A DNA stretch of 64,000 bases. Origin: a candidate division WOR-3 bacterium (GTDB lineage: Bacteria; Hydrothermota; UBA3072). Position 1 is the stretch's first letter; each line of letters starts with the position of its first letter. Under the pieces are notes generated by a model, which saw nothing but the letters and a program-made list of their open reading frames with translations, was not told the DNA's origin and searched no databases. Shown here piece after piece: positions 16,760 to 25,060 of the stretch. The stretch spans positions 114,648 to 178,647 of the forward strand of contig JBDRZZ010000002.1 of the NCBI GenBank assembly GCA_039804165.1, given 5' to 3'. The translations under genes were made by a program, and so were the position numbers.

Positions 16760-18093
16760 TGAGGTTATATAATACTTTGAGTAAGAAAAAAGAAGATTTT
16801 GTGCCTTTGGTTAAGGACACGGTGACCATTTATTACTGTGGAATGACCTTACAAGAATCTCCCCATATTGGGCATGTAAGAGCTGTTTTAACAGCGGACA
16901 TTCTACATCGATATTTAAAATATTTGGGTTATAATGTAAAGTTAATAGTTAATTTTACGGATATTGATGATAAGGTTATTAGAAAGGCAAAAGAAGAAAG
17001 AAAGGATTATAGAGAAATAGCTTCATATTATGAGACAGAATACAGGGAGGTTACAAGAGCCCTTAATATCTTAGAGCCTTCTTTTTCTCCAAGAGCAACG
17101 CAGCACATTGAAGAAATAATAAAGTTAATAGAAAACTTAGAGAAAAAGGGATTTGCATATCAAAAGGATGGAGACGTTTTCTTTCGCGTTAGAAAATTTA
17201 AAGATTACGGAAAACTTTCGGGAAAGAAGATAGATGAATTACGTTCTGGAGTAAGGATTGAGGTTAACGAAAAGAAAGAAGATCCTCTTGATTTTGCTTT
17301 ATGGAAGAAAGGAGAACCTTCGGAACCCTTTTGGTTTTCTCCTTGGGGTAAAGGAAGGCCAGGTTGGCATATTGAGTGTTCTAGTATGGCAATTCATTAT
17401 CTTGGAGAGACCATTGATATTCATGGAGGAGGAACTGATTTAATTTTCCCTCATCACGAAAATGAAATTGCCCAAAGTGAGAGTGCGACAGGTAAACCAT
17501 TTGCCAGATTCTGGATTCATAATGGAATGCTTAATATAAAGGGTGAAAAAATGTCTAAATCTCTATTTAATTTTATCCCTATAAAAGATCTCCTAAGAGA
17601 ATATGACCCTAACGTAATTAGACTTTATTTATTACAGGCTCATTATAGAAATCCAATTGATTATGCTCCAGAGCTACTTCAACAAGCAGCTTCTGCGTGG
17701 GAAAAAATTATAAATTTTCTGAAAATCTCTGAAGGGAGAAAAGGTAACCTTATTCCTGAAATTATCAAAGCCTTTGAGGAGAGGATGAATGATGACCTTG
17801 GAACACCTGAAGCAATAGCTCTTATGTTTAATTTGATTAATGAGGGATTAAAAGAAGAAGAAAAAATAGGATCATATAGAGAAACGCTCTTTTTGATCCT
17901 TCAAGTTCTTGGTTTTAAACCTATCGAAAAAGAAACGGCGTTAAAACCCTTAATTGATGAAATTTTGACTCTTAGAAAAGAACTTAGAAAGGAAGGGAAT
18001 TATAAGGTGGCTGATCAGATAAGAGAAGTTCTTCTTAAGATAGGTATTATAGTTCAAGATGACAAAGAAGGCAGCAGATGGTGGATAAGATAA
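16759..18093 (+). CDS. cysS: cysteinyl-tRNA synthetase
   Basis: Charges tRNA-Cys. 444 residues from the ATG at 16759; a TTG one codon earlier is open but less likely, because the ATG is coupled to the preceding TGA. Class I motifs HIGH (36-39) and KMSKS (264-268) are intact, as are the zinc-site elements YYCGMT, GWHIECSSM and HHENE. The end overlaps rsmB by 16 bases. It appears to sit in a long unit running from the tRNA-Arg/tadA promoter, as no promoter is evident between. Confidence 0.97.
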   Translation: MRLYNTLSKKKEDFVPLVKDTVTIYYCGMTLQESPHIGHVRAVLTADILHRYLKYLGYNVKLIVNFTDIDDKVIRKAKEERKDYREIASYYETEYREVTRALNILEPSFSPRATQHIEEIIKLIENLEKKGFAYQKDGDVFFRVRKFKDYGKLSGKKIDELRSGVRIEVNEKKEDPLDFALWKKGEPSEPFWFSPWGKGRPGWHIECSSMAIHYLGETIDIHGGGTDLIFPHHENEIAQSESATGKPFARFWIHNGMLNIKGEKMSKSLFNFIPIKDLLREYDPNVIRLYLLQAHYRNPIDYAPELLQQAASAWEKIINFLKISEGRKGNLIPEIIKAFEERMNDDLGTPEAIALMFNLINEGLKEEEKIGSYRETLFLILQVLGFKPIEKETALKPLIDEILTLRKELRKEGNYKVADQIREVLLKIGIIVQDDKEGSRWWIR

Positions 18094-19358
18094 GGGGAAG
18101 GGAATTAGCCTTAATAGCTCTAATTAATTTCGAAAAAAAGAAGAAAATCCCGAGTAAATTGGGTGGATTTAAAATTATTGAAAAAGGGAATAAGCCAAAT
18201 AGGGAGATCCAGAAGGCTTATGATTATTTCTTTGGAACAGTTAAAATGATTAGAAGAATTGATTACATTTTAGAAAAACATTTAAAAAATAAAAGACTAG
18301 AAGAATTACCCCTTCCAATAAGAAATATTTTAAGAGAAGGGGTCTATGGTCTTTTGTTTAGTGGAGATCCAGAGTATGCAGTTGTAAATGAAATGGTGAA
18401 TCTTGCAAAGAAGTTTGGTCATAATGGAACAGTAGCTCTTGTTAACGCTGTTTTGAGAAATATACATCCTGTAGAGTATCCAAAGGAAAGAATTGAATAT
18501 CTTTCTATTTATTATTCCTTTCCTGAATTTTTGGTTCGGATGTTACTAAAGGATTATGGGGATGAAATCACGGAGAAAATTTTAAAAGAGAGTAATAAAC
18601 CTCCCATCACTACTATTAGAGTAAATAGAATAAAAGTAACTCCAGAGGAGGTCGTGCAGGAATTGAAAAAAAAGGGATTTAAGGTCCAAGAAATTGAAAA
18701 TAGAAAATATAATCTTATTTCTGAAAGTAAGGTTATTTATAGTGAGAGTTTTAAAAAGGGACATTTTCAAATTCAAGGGGTCACTCAAAATATTAACATA
18801 GAGCTCCTTTCTCCTCAAAGGGGTGAGATTATCCTTGATTTGTGCGCTGCTCCCGGGACAAAGAGCACAGGTATAGCAGAACTTATGGAGGATGAAGGAA
18901 TCGTGTTGGCTGTAGATAAGAAAAATTTACATCTTATTAGCCAGAATGCAAAAAGATTGGGGATAAAAAGTGTTTATCCGGTTAAGGCTGATGTATTAAA
19001 TTTTAGTGTTAAAGAAGTGGATAGAATTCTTTTAGATGTTCCTTGCTCTGGAACTGGGATAATGAATAAAAAGGGAGATATTAGATGGAACTTAACCGAA
19101 GAATCTCTTGAAAGACTTATAAAATTGCAAAGAGAAATGTTATGGAAGGCTTCAGAAAATCTTAAACCAGGAGGTATTTTAGTATATTCCACCTGTTCTG
19201 TTCTTAAAAGAGAGAACGAAGAACAAATAGAGTGGTTTTTAAGAGAGAAAAGTGGTTTCACTATTGACTATGCGAAAAATAATGATATTTTTATTAAGAA
19301 TCTACCAGAAGAACCTTTTTACGATGGTGGATTTGGAGCAATTATTAGAAGGAGGTAG
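18078..19358 (+). CDS. rsmB: 16S rRNA m5C967 methyltransferase with NusB domain
   Basis: Methylates cytosine 967 of 16S rRNA. 426 residues: a NusB-like RNA-binding domain (about 1-140), then the Rossmann methyltransferase. The SAM loop LDLCAAPGTKSTG, the cysteine in DVPCSGTG and the nucleophile C373 in YSTCSVL are all present. It overlaps cysS by 16 bases and is followed three bases later by two PASTA proteins. In many Gram-positive genomes rsmB is followed by a phosphatase and a PASTA kinase; here only PASTA proteins remain. Confidence 0.95.
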   Translation: MVDKIRGRELALIALINFEKKKKIPSKLGGFKIIEKGNKPNREIQKAYDYFFGTVKMIRRIDYILEKHLKNKRLEELPLPIRNILREGVYGLLFSGDPEYAVVNEMVNLAKKFGHNGTVALVNAVLRNIHPVEYPKERIEYLSIYYSFPEFLVRMLLKDYGDEITEKILKESNKPPITTIRVNRIKVTPEEVVQELKKKGFKVQEIENRKYNLISESKVIYSESFKKGHFQIQGVTQNINIELLSPQRGEIILDLCAAPGTKSTGIAELMEDEGIVLAVDKKNLHLISQNAKRLGIKSVYPVKADVLNFSVKEVDRILLDVPCSGTGIMNKKGDIRWNLTEESLERLIKLQREMLWKASENLKPGGILVYSTCSVLKRENEEQIEWFLREKSGFTIDYAKNNDIFIKNLPEEPFYDGGFGAIIRRR

Positions 19359-19361
19359 CAA

Positions 19362-20114
19362 ATGTACTACCAACAGAGTTCTGGTAAAGTTTTCTGGATA
19401 GCTTTTATTACTTCTTTAATAGTTTCTTCTTTGGTTAGTTTTACTATGATATATCTTCTTCCGCAGGCTTTATCTAAAAGAGAAAGCACTATAGAAGTTC
19501 CTGATGTAGAAAACTTAGAGTTATCTGCCGCCGAAATTCTTCTCAAAGAAAAAGGCTTAAAGATGATCGTAGAAGATGAAAGATTCCATCCGACAGTAAA
19601 GAAAGATAGAATAATTTATCAAAGGCCAGCTTCAGGGGAAAGTGTAAAAAGGGGGTCTACTATAAGACTCGTTGTGAGTAAAGGACAAGAAGAAACAAAA
19701 GAGGGAGAACTTATAGTTCCTTCTGTTATTGGTTTTGAGCTTAATCAAGCGAGAGTTTTTCTTTCGGAAAAAGGGTTAACTGTTGGAGTAGTTGAGAGAG
19801 AAGAATCTGAGGAAGCAAAAGATATTGTTTTAAGAACAGTGCCTGAGCCAGGACAGAAGATTACAAAGGACATTCCTATAAAATTGGTGGTTTCCTCAGG
19901 GACGAAAAAGGTAGAAGTGCCAAATTTAAGGGGTCTTAGTGAATACAGAGCTCGGTTACTTCTTGAAGAAAGAGGTTTAAGTTTAGGGAGAGTCCTTTTT
20001 ACAACGAGTGCAGAACATTCTTTTGACATTATTATTTATCAGAATCCGAAGCCGGGCGAGATAGTTTCAAAAGGAACCAAGGTTGATATCACCATAAATA
20101 AGGAAGGTGGTTAA
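19362..20114 (+). CDS. membrane-anchored protein with three PASTA domains, no kinase
   Basis: A 250-residue protein: short N-terminus, one membrane segment (about 9-31), then three PASTA repeats of about 65-70 residues. The repeats start near VEVPDVENL (written EVPDVENL), VPSVIGFEL and VPNLRGLSE, and end in blocks such as YQRPASGESVKRGS and YQNPKPGEIVSKGT. PASTA domains bind peptidoglycan or muropeptides, usually as the ectodomain of Ser/Thr kinases or class A/B PBPs. Neither catalytic domain is present. AGGAGG precedes the ATG. The stop overlaps the next PASTA gene by one base. Confidence 0.88.
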   Translation: MYYQQSSGKVFWIAFITSLIVSSLVSFTMIYLLPQALSKRESTIEVPDVENLELSAAEILLKEKGLKMIVEDERFHPTVKKDRIIYQRPASGESVKRGSTIRLVVSKGQEETKEGELIVPSVIGFELNQARVFLSEKGLTVGVVEREESEEAKDIVLRTVPEPGQKITKDIPIKLVVSSGTKKVEVPNLRGLSEYRARLLLEERGLSLGRVLFTTSAEHSFDIIIYQNPKPGEIVSKGTKVDITINKEGG

Positions 20115-20815
20115 TGAAGAAAAAGCTTATATACATTCTCATCTCTATAGGTTCCTTCTTTTTTGGTTTTGGTTCTTTTTATTTCTTGATGCCTCTTATA
20201 GTTCGTCAAAGTAAACCTGTTGAGGTTCCATACCTGTATAATATGAGTATAGAGAGAGCAAAAAATTTGCTATCAACAATGAATCTTCGGTGTGTAATTT
20301 TAGATAGTGTTAATTCTACGGAAGTCCCAAGAGGTTATGTGGTTAGAACCGAGCCGCCTCCAAAAGAAGATGTAAGAATGGGAGGGGTGATAAAGCTTAT
20401 TATTAGTAAAGGACCAAAAAAGGTCCGTTTACCTAACATTATAGGTCTTTCTCGGAAAGAGGCTATTGATTCTTTAAATAATAATGGGCTAACAAATTAT
20501 ATCTTCGTGAATTATCCTATATCTAATAGAGATTTAAATAATAAAGTTGTGAAAACAAAACCTGCGATTCAGGATAGTATTGAGGAGGGAGGAATGCTCA
20601 CAATATTTATAGGTTCAACTAAAAAGAAAGTCTTTCTAATGCCTAATATAATTGGAATGAATTTACAAGAGGCTCAAGAAGAGTTGAGTAGACGGGGTCT
20701 TATCTTAGAAGAGATTAAGAGAACCACAGGAAGTGATATTGTTATTCAGCAATCTCCATTACCAGGAGTAGAAGTTACTTCTGGAGATAGAGTTAGAATT
20801 GTTGTGGGAAAATAA
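20114..20815 (+). CDS. second membrane-anchored PASTA-domain protein, no kinase
   Basis: A 233-residue relative of the preceding gene product: one membrane segment (about 5-28) and three PASTA repeats beginning near VEVPYLYNM, VRLPNIIGL and FLMPNIIGM, closed by GVEVTSGDRVRIVVG. Like its neighbour it has no kinase or transpeptidase domain. The two probably arose by duplication and may pair at the cell wall, but this is inference. The ATG overlaps the preceding TAA (TAATG). bioY follows 15 bases later. Confidence 0.88.
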   Translation: MKKKLIYILISIGSFFFGFGSFYFLMPLIVRQSKPVEVPYLYNMSIERAKNLLSTMNLRCVILDSVNSTEVPRGYVVRTEPPPKEDVRMGGVIKLIISKGPKKVRLPNIIGLSRKEAIDSLNNNGLTNYIFVNYPISNRDLNNKVVKTKPAIQDSIEEGGMLTIFIGSTKKKVFLMPNIIGMNLQEAQEELSRRGLILEEIKRTTGSDIVIQQSPLPGVEVTSGDRVRIVVGK

Positions 20816-20830
20816 GATTAGGAGGGGAAA

Positions 20831-21433
20831 GTGTTAACTAGACTAAGAGAGTTAGAAATAAAAATGTTAGAAAAGAAATCTTTTTTAGAATTTACGAAAA
20901 GGATTTCTTTTTCTTTAGGATTTGCTTCTTTAGTAGGGCTTTCAACCCATCTTAAGATATTTCTTCCTTGGTCGCCTGTTCCCATTACGGCTCAAACTTT
21001 TTTTGTTCTATTGGGAGGAATTTTACTTGGTAAGTTTTGGGGAGGAATTGCTGAATTAATTTATGTGGGATTGGGTAGTATAGGTCTTCAATGGTTTGCA
21101 GGAGGAAACATATTAGGGCCAACCGGGGGTTATTTAATAGGGTTTGTTTTGGCAGGATTCTTTCTTGGATACGTAGTAGAGGTTTATAAACCGAAAGGTT
21201 TATTAAATATATTTTTTCTAATGTTATTAGCCAATTTCTTTTTAATATATATCCCCGGGATCTTGTATCTTGGATTTTATCTATCTACGATTAAAGGAAG
21301 TTTCCCCGGAATTTATCAGCTACTCTTAATGGGGTTATTTCCATTTATTCCTGGAGATTTAATAAAAATCTCCTTTGCTTCCATTATTGCTTCAGTTTTT
21401 ATTAAAAGAAAAAATTTCTCTAACAAAACTTAA
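20831..21433 (+). CDS. bioY: BioY-family biotin transporter S component
   Basis: A 200-residue membrane protein with about six segments. The N-terminal block WSPVPITAQTFFVLLGG, then GPTGGYLIGF, is the BioY signature; BioY binds biotin and is energised by ECF ATPases and EcfT, or may work alone. Two ECF ATPases are encoded at 4283-5820 but on the other strand and far away. GTG start with GGAGGGG seven bases upstream. It ends the long plus-strand unit. Confidence 0.9.
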   Translation: MLTRLRELEIKMLEKKSFLEFTKRISFSLGFASLVGLSTHLKIFLPWSPVPITAQTFFVLLGGILLGKFWGGIAELIYVGLGSIGLQWFAGGNILGPTGGYLIGFVLAGFFLGYVVEVYKPKGLLNIFFLMLLANFFLIYIPGILYLGFYLSTIKGSFPGIYQLLLMGLFPFIPGDLIKISFASIIASVFIKRKNFSNKT

Positions 21434-21473
21434 TTATTTGCTTTTTGTTTAAAAAATCTATAAAAAGGAGGGA

Positions 21474-22151
21474 TTATAGTTTTATTTTATTACCTTCTAT
21501 AAGTTTTACACAAGCTTCAACTACTTCAGAGTCGTATAATTTATCTTTCCCTTCTATAATTTCTTTTAAAGTTTTTTCTATGGAATGAGGAAATCTATAA
21601 GGTTGGGGAGAGGTCATCGCTTCTAATACATCTGCTACCGCAAGAATTTTCGCTCCAATATCAATTTCATGTCCTTTTAGACCGTCAGGATAACCCGTTC
21701 CATCCACCCTTTCATGATGTTGAAGTACTATTATTGAGGTCTCTTCCATAACTTTAACCTTTGAGATTACTTTATATCCAATATATGGATGGAATCTGGC
21801 TATATCATATTCTAACTGAGTTAAACTTCCGGGTTTATTTAGAATTTCCTCGGGAATACATATTTTCCCAATATCGTGGAGTTTACTCGCAGCTCTTAAA
21901 GTTAATTTTTGTTTAAAACTTAAATCCATATATTCTGCTAATTTTTCACTTATTTCTGTGACTCTAGTTTGGTGACGACTTATGTGATTACTAACCTTTT
22001 CGACGTATTGTTCTATCGCGGAAAGAGAATTAGTTATTGCTTTTTTTAGATACTCAAATCGCTCGTGTAATTCGTCTGTTGTATTTTCACGATCGGAAAA
22101 TCCCTTTTCCCATGTAACTACCTTTTTGTGGAAATCCACAAATGATTGCAT
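21474..22151 (-). CDS. HD-GYP domain protein, probable cyclic dinucleotide phosphodiesterase
   Basis: A 225-residue protein made almost entirely of an HD-GYP domain after a short helical N-terminus. HDIGK (HD pair), HHERVDGTGYPDGLKG (the GYP region) and ADVLEAMTSPQPYR are intact, so c-di-GMP hydrolysis is plausible. There is no receiver, PAS or membrane domain. The ATG has GGAGG upstream and a promoter at 22212-22239. It is a monocistron beside a dead insertion element and about 1.2 kb from the pilus operon, whose motors are often controlled by c-di-GMP; a link is only suggestive. Confidence 0.9.
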   Translation of the reverse strand: MQSFVDFHKKVVTWEKGFSDRENTTDELHERFEYLKKAITNSLSAIEQYVEKVSNHISRHQTRVTEISEKLAEYMDLSFKQKLTLRAASKLHDIGKICIPEEILNKPGSLTQLEYDIARFHPYIGYKVISKVKVMEETSIIVLQHHERVDGTGYPDGLKGHEIDIGAKILAVADVLEAMTSPQPYRFPHSIEKTLKEIIEGKDKLYDSEVVEACVKLIEGNKIKL

Positions 22152-22211
22152 TTCACATACACCTCCAGAAATTTTTAAAATTAAAAATTTTATTATTTTA
22201 ATTAATTTATT

Positions 22212-22239
22212 ATTATATCTATTTTTTAAATTTTGTCAA
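22212..22239 (-). promoter_or_regulatory. promoter of the HD-GYP gene
   Basis: Minus strand TTGACA (22234-22239), 16-base spacer, TATAAT (22212-22217). The leader of about 55 bases carries GGAGG before the ATG. Confidence 0.65.
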
Positions 22240-22259
22240 GGGAGGTTTTTTCCTTGCTG

Positions 22260-22289
22260 TTAAATCCAAGGCAGGTGGTGGACACTTTG
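22260..22289 (+). repeat. left terminal inverted repeat of the dead insertion sequence
   Basis: Matches the right end in reverse complement with one substitution and a three-base insertion. Confidence 0.85.
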
Positions 22290-23116
22290 AGATATTTTAA
22301 CATTCACAAGGTCTAATTCCAGATTAAGAGTCACAACCATTTTCTTCTCCAGGAGTTTATCAAGATCCGCCGCAAACAAGTGGACAAGTTGAGGAGATTT
22401 GTTTCTCTCAATAAGTATCTCTAAAGTGTTTTATCCTTCTTGTTTGAGTTCTTTCTCATCGTATTAAAGAAAAATAGATAATTATTGACTTTATGAAAGA
22501 AATGCTCTTTCCCTTCAAAGACTTCTATATCAAAGAATTCTCTTTCTATTATTTCTATAGATACTTCCTATGAACTCCAGACCATTATCATATTGAAATC
22601 TGACTTTATTTAGATGGACCCATTTCCCTTTAAAAACTCACATGAAAGCCTGGCAAATATGCACGAATGAGCAACACTGATGTTCTCGTAATAGGCGGTA
22701 AAACCACTTGATACACATCTCCCACTATACTGATATTCTACCTGTTCGAAAGCATTAAAAGCCATCCTTTTCCTTCTCTCTTTTCTCTAGGTAATTCGTC
22801 TCGCATGTAAAATCCTTCTGGCGGTTTCATGGGAAACAGGAACTTAGAAATCTCTAACCAATACCTTTATTGACATTTTACCCTTCTCTTTGCGTTTTTC
22901 TAAAGATCCTCTATGTGTTTGGGTGTCTTATTATGGACTCCCTGAGGTGCTCTAGAACGATTATATAAGCCTTCTATGCCACATTTATCAAATTTTAAGC
23001 CATTTGTAAACGGTAGGTCTTCCTGTAGTAAAAATCTGAGCCGCCTCGGTTATAGACTCTTTTTTAGCATATTTTACGAGATCAAATCGAATTTTTACCT
23101 TATCAAGGGGTTGCAT
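22290..23116 (-). pseudogene. broken IS481-like transposase
   Basis: Reading the minus strand from ATG at 23114-23116 gives a helix-turn-helix (KKESITEAAQIFTTGRPTVY then KWLK), a frameshift, then FDKCGIEGLYNRSRAPQG followed by a stop. Further on, a fragment FQYDNGLEFIG near 22570-22602 is the second catalytic aspartate region of an rve (DDE) integrase core. Several stops and frameshifts separate these pieces, so it cannot make an active enzyme. The helix-turn-helix plus rve layout fits the IS481 group; family placement is by pattern only. Confidence 0.8.
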
Positions 23117-23283
23117 ATTTTTATAACCTCGTCCTATTGAGAATAAAACATATATCTTCCTTTCATTGTTTGTCTTTGAAAGGAGGATATTTATTTTAAC
23201 TATAATTGCAACTCCTTAATTCTTCTAACCAACAATTTTTAGGTTTATATTTAAATCTACCCTCTTTATCCCCAGAACCTCCA

Positions 23284-23310
23284 CAAAGTGTCCACCTGCT
23301 TTGGATTTAA
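23284..23310 (-). repeat. right terminal inverted repeat of the dead insertion sequence
   Basis: Reverse complement matches the element's left end; it ends 22 bases before the -35 box of the pilus operon. Confidence 0.85.
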
Positions 23311-23331
23311 TAAATTATTATTTTTCCTATC

Positions 23332-23360
23332 TTGACTTTTACATTAAAAAGGGTTATATT
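23332..23360 (+). promoter_or_regulatory. promoter of the pilus operon, predicted leaderless
   Basis: TTGACT (23332-23337), 17-base spacer, TATATT (23355-23360), then eight bases to the GTG start of the first pilB. No Shine-Dalgarno sequence lies at a usable distance. Confidence 0.65.
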
Positions 23361-23368
23361 TATATAAA

Positions 23369-25060
23369 GTGAGAGTCGGAAGAATATTATTATTGGATGG
23401 TGTTATCACAGAAACACAATTAAAGGAAGCGCTAAAAAGGCAGCGAGAGGTGGGAGGACGTTTAGGTACAAACTTATTAGAATTAGGCTATGTTAACGAA
23501 AGACAACTTGTTAGCGCTCTTGAGAAAAGTTTAAACGTAAAAGGTGTTGTCCTTTCTGATTATCCTTTAGATAAAGAAGTTTTAAATTTGATTTCCCCTG
23601 ATATTGCTAGAGCTTATGAGTGTGTTCCTGTAGAGAGGAAAGGGAAAACCCTTTATTTGGCGATGATAAATCCAAGTGATGTTCAAGCCCAAGAAGATAT
23701 TAGATTTAAGACAGGGTATGACATAGTTCCTTTAATAGCAGCTGAAAAATCTATAAAAAGAGTTTTAAAAGAACATTACGAAACTAAGGCTCTTGAAGAT
23801 GAGGTTGCGGAAGAGATGGGTCTTAAAGAAGAAATAGAAGTAATGGAAGAAAAAGAAGAGGAAGAAGAAGCATCTGTTCTCACCGCTCAGATTGAATCTG
23901 GACCAGTAGTCCAATATGTAAATTATCTTTTGAAAAAAGCTGTAATGGAAGGAGTAAGTGATCTACATATTGAACCTTTTGAAAAAGATGTGAGAGTAAG
24001 AGTGAGAATTGATGGAGTTTTGCACGATTTTCAACCTCCTCCTTTTAAACTTTATAAAGCAGTTGTGTCCAGAATTAAGGTTATGTCAAATCTTAAGATT
24101 CAGGAGAAAAGGAGGCCTCAGGATGGAAGATTTCAAGCTCAAATTATGGGAAGAAAAATCGATTTTAGGGTAGGGGTTGTTCCAACTGTTTTTGGAGAGA
24201 AAGTGGCTATACGAGTTCTTGACTCTGAGAGTATAGAGTTTGATTTAACTAAATTAGGATTAGAAGGAAAAGCTCTAAGTGATACTATGAATGCAATAAA
24301 GAAACCCCACGGGATTATCTTAGTTACAGGTCCTACAGGTTCTGGAAAGACAACTACCTTATATTCAATTCTCAGAGAGATTAATAATATAGAAATAAAC
24401 ATTTCTACTGCTGAGGATCCTGTTGAATACACACTTTTTGGAATTAATCAGGTTCAAGTTAGGGAAGAGATTGGTCTTAATTTTGTAGAAGCTTTGAAAG
24501 CTTTTTTACGTCAGGATCCTGATGTAATTATGGTAGGAGAAATAAGAGATAAACCAACCTCAGATATTGCTATACGTTCTTCTCTTACTGGCCATCTTGT
24601 TCTTTCTACTGTTCATACAAATTCTGCAGCAGCTACAGTTACTCGTCTTATAAATATGGGTATCGCTCCTTTTCTTTTGGCTTCAACTCTTGAACTTATT
24701 ATTTCACAGCGATTAGTTAGGACAATTTGCCCAAGATGCAAAGCTCCATATGAAATTTCAGAAGAAGAGATTTTGAAACTTGGTTTTGATCCTTCAAGAC
24801 TGAATGGTAAAAAAGTTTTTCGGGGTTTTGGTTGCGATAATTGTAAAAAAACCGGTTATAAAGGGAGAGTTGGATTGTTTGAAGTTATGGTGGTTAGTCC
24901 AACTATAAGGAAAATGATTGTAGAAGGAGCTACTTCAGACGAAATAGAATTAGAGGCAAGAAAGGAAGGAATGGAGACTTTAAGGGATGCTGGTATTAAA
25001 AAAATTCTTGAGGGGATTACAACTCTTGAAGAAGTGGCTAGAGAGACTCAGGAGAGATAG
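23369..25060 (+). CDS. pilB: type IV pilus assembly / type II secretion ATPase, first copy
   Basis: A 563-residue hexameric extension motor of the PilB/GspE family. It has an N-terminal MshEN/GspE-N region (about 1-130), an acidic linker near 155-170, and the ATPase core with Walker A GPTGSGKTT at about 321-329. The Asp box and Walker B region (DPDVIMVGEIRD) and the C-terminal four-cysteine zinc knuckle (CPRC...CDNC) are present. GTG start, predicted leaderless. A second complete PilB follows without a gap. Confidence 0.93.
   Translation: MRVGRILLLDGVITETQLKEALKRQREVGGRLGTNLLELGYVNERQLVSALEKSLNVKGVVLSDYPLDKEVLNLISPDIARAYECVPVERKGKTLYLAMINPSDVQAQEDIRFKTGYDIVPLIAAEKSIKRVLKEHYETKALEDEVAEEMGLKEEIEVMEEKEEEEEASVLTAQIESGPVVQYVNYLLKKAVMEGVSDLHIEPFEKDVRVRVRIDGVLHDFQPPPFKLYKAVVSRIKVMSNLKIQEKRRPQDGRFQAQIMGRKIDFRVGVVPTVFGEKVAIRVLDSESIEFDLTKLGLEGKALSDTMNAIKKPHGIILVTGPTGSGKTTTLYSILREINNIEINISTAEDPVEYTLFGINQVQVREEIGLNFVEALKAFLRQDPDVIMVGEIRDKPTSDIAIRSSLTGHLVLSTVHTNSAAATVTRLINMGIAPFLLASTLELIISQRLVRTICPRCKAPYEISEEEILKLGFDPSRLNGKKVFRGFGCDNCKKTGYKGRVGLFEVMVVSPTIRKMIVEGATSDEIELEARKEGMETLRDAGIKKILEGITTLEEVARETQER

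Larger units (their letters stand above)
22260..23310. mobile_element. degenerate insertion sequence (IS481-like), about 1.05 kb
   Basis: The ends are imperfect inverted repeats: left 22260-22289 and the reverse complement of 23284-23310 both read TTAAATCCAA(G/A)GCAGG and end in TGGACACTTTG, with three extra bases in the left copy. No clear target-site duplication remains. The interior minus strand holds a broken transposase. This accounts for most of the 1.2 kb without a gene between 22152 and 23368; the right end lies 22 bases before the -35 box of the pilus operon. Confidence 0.85.

Noticed and set aside
4283-21433. Treating the ECF ATPases and BioY as one transporter locus
   Set aside because: They are 15 kb apart on opposite strands and no T subunit gene is seen with either; sharing is possible but not shown.
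21450-21474. AAAAAGGAGGGATTATAG between bioY and the HD-GYP gene looks like a ribosome binding site
   Set aside because: No start codon with an open frame follows on the plus strand; it may be a relic, but nothing supports a gene.
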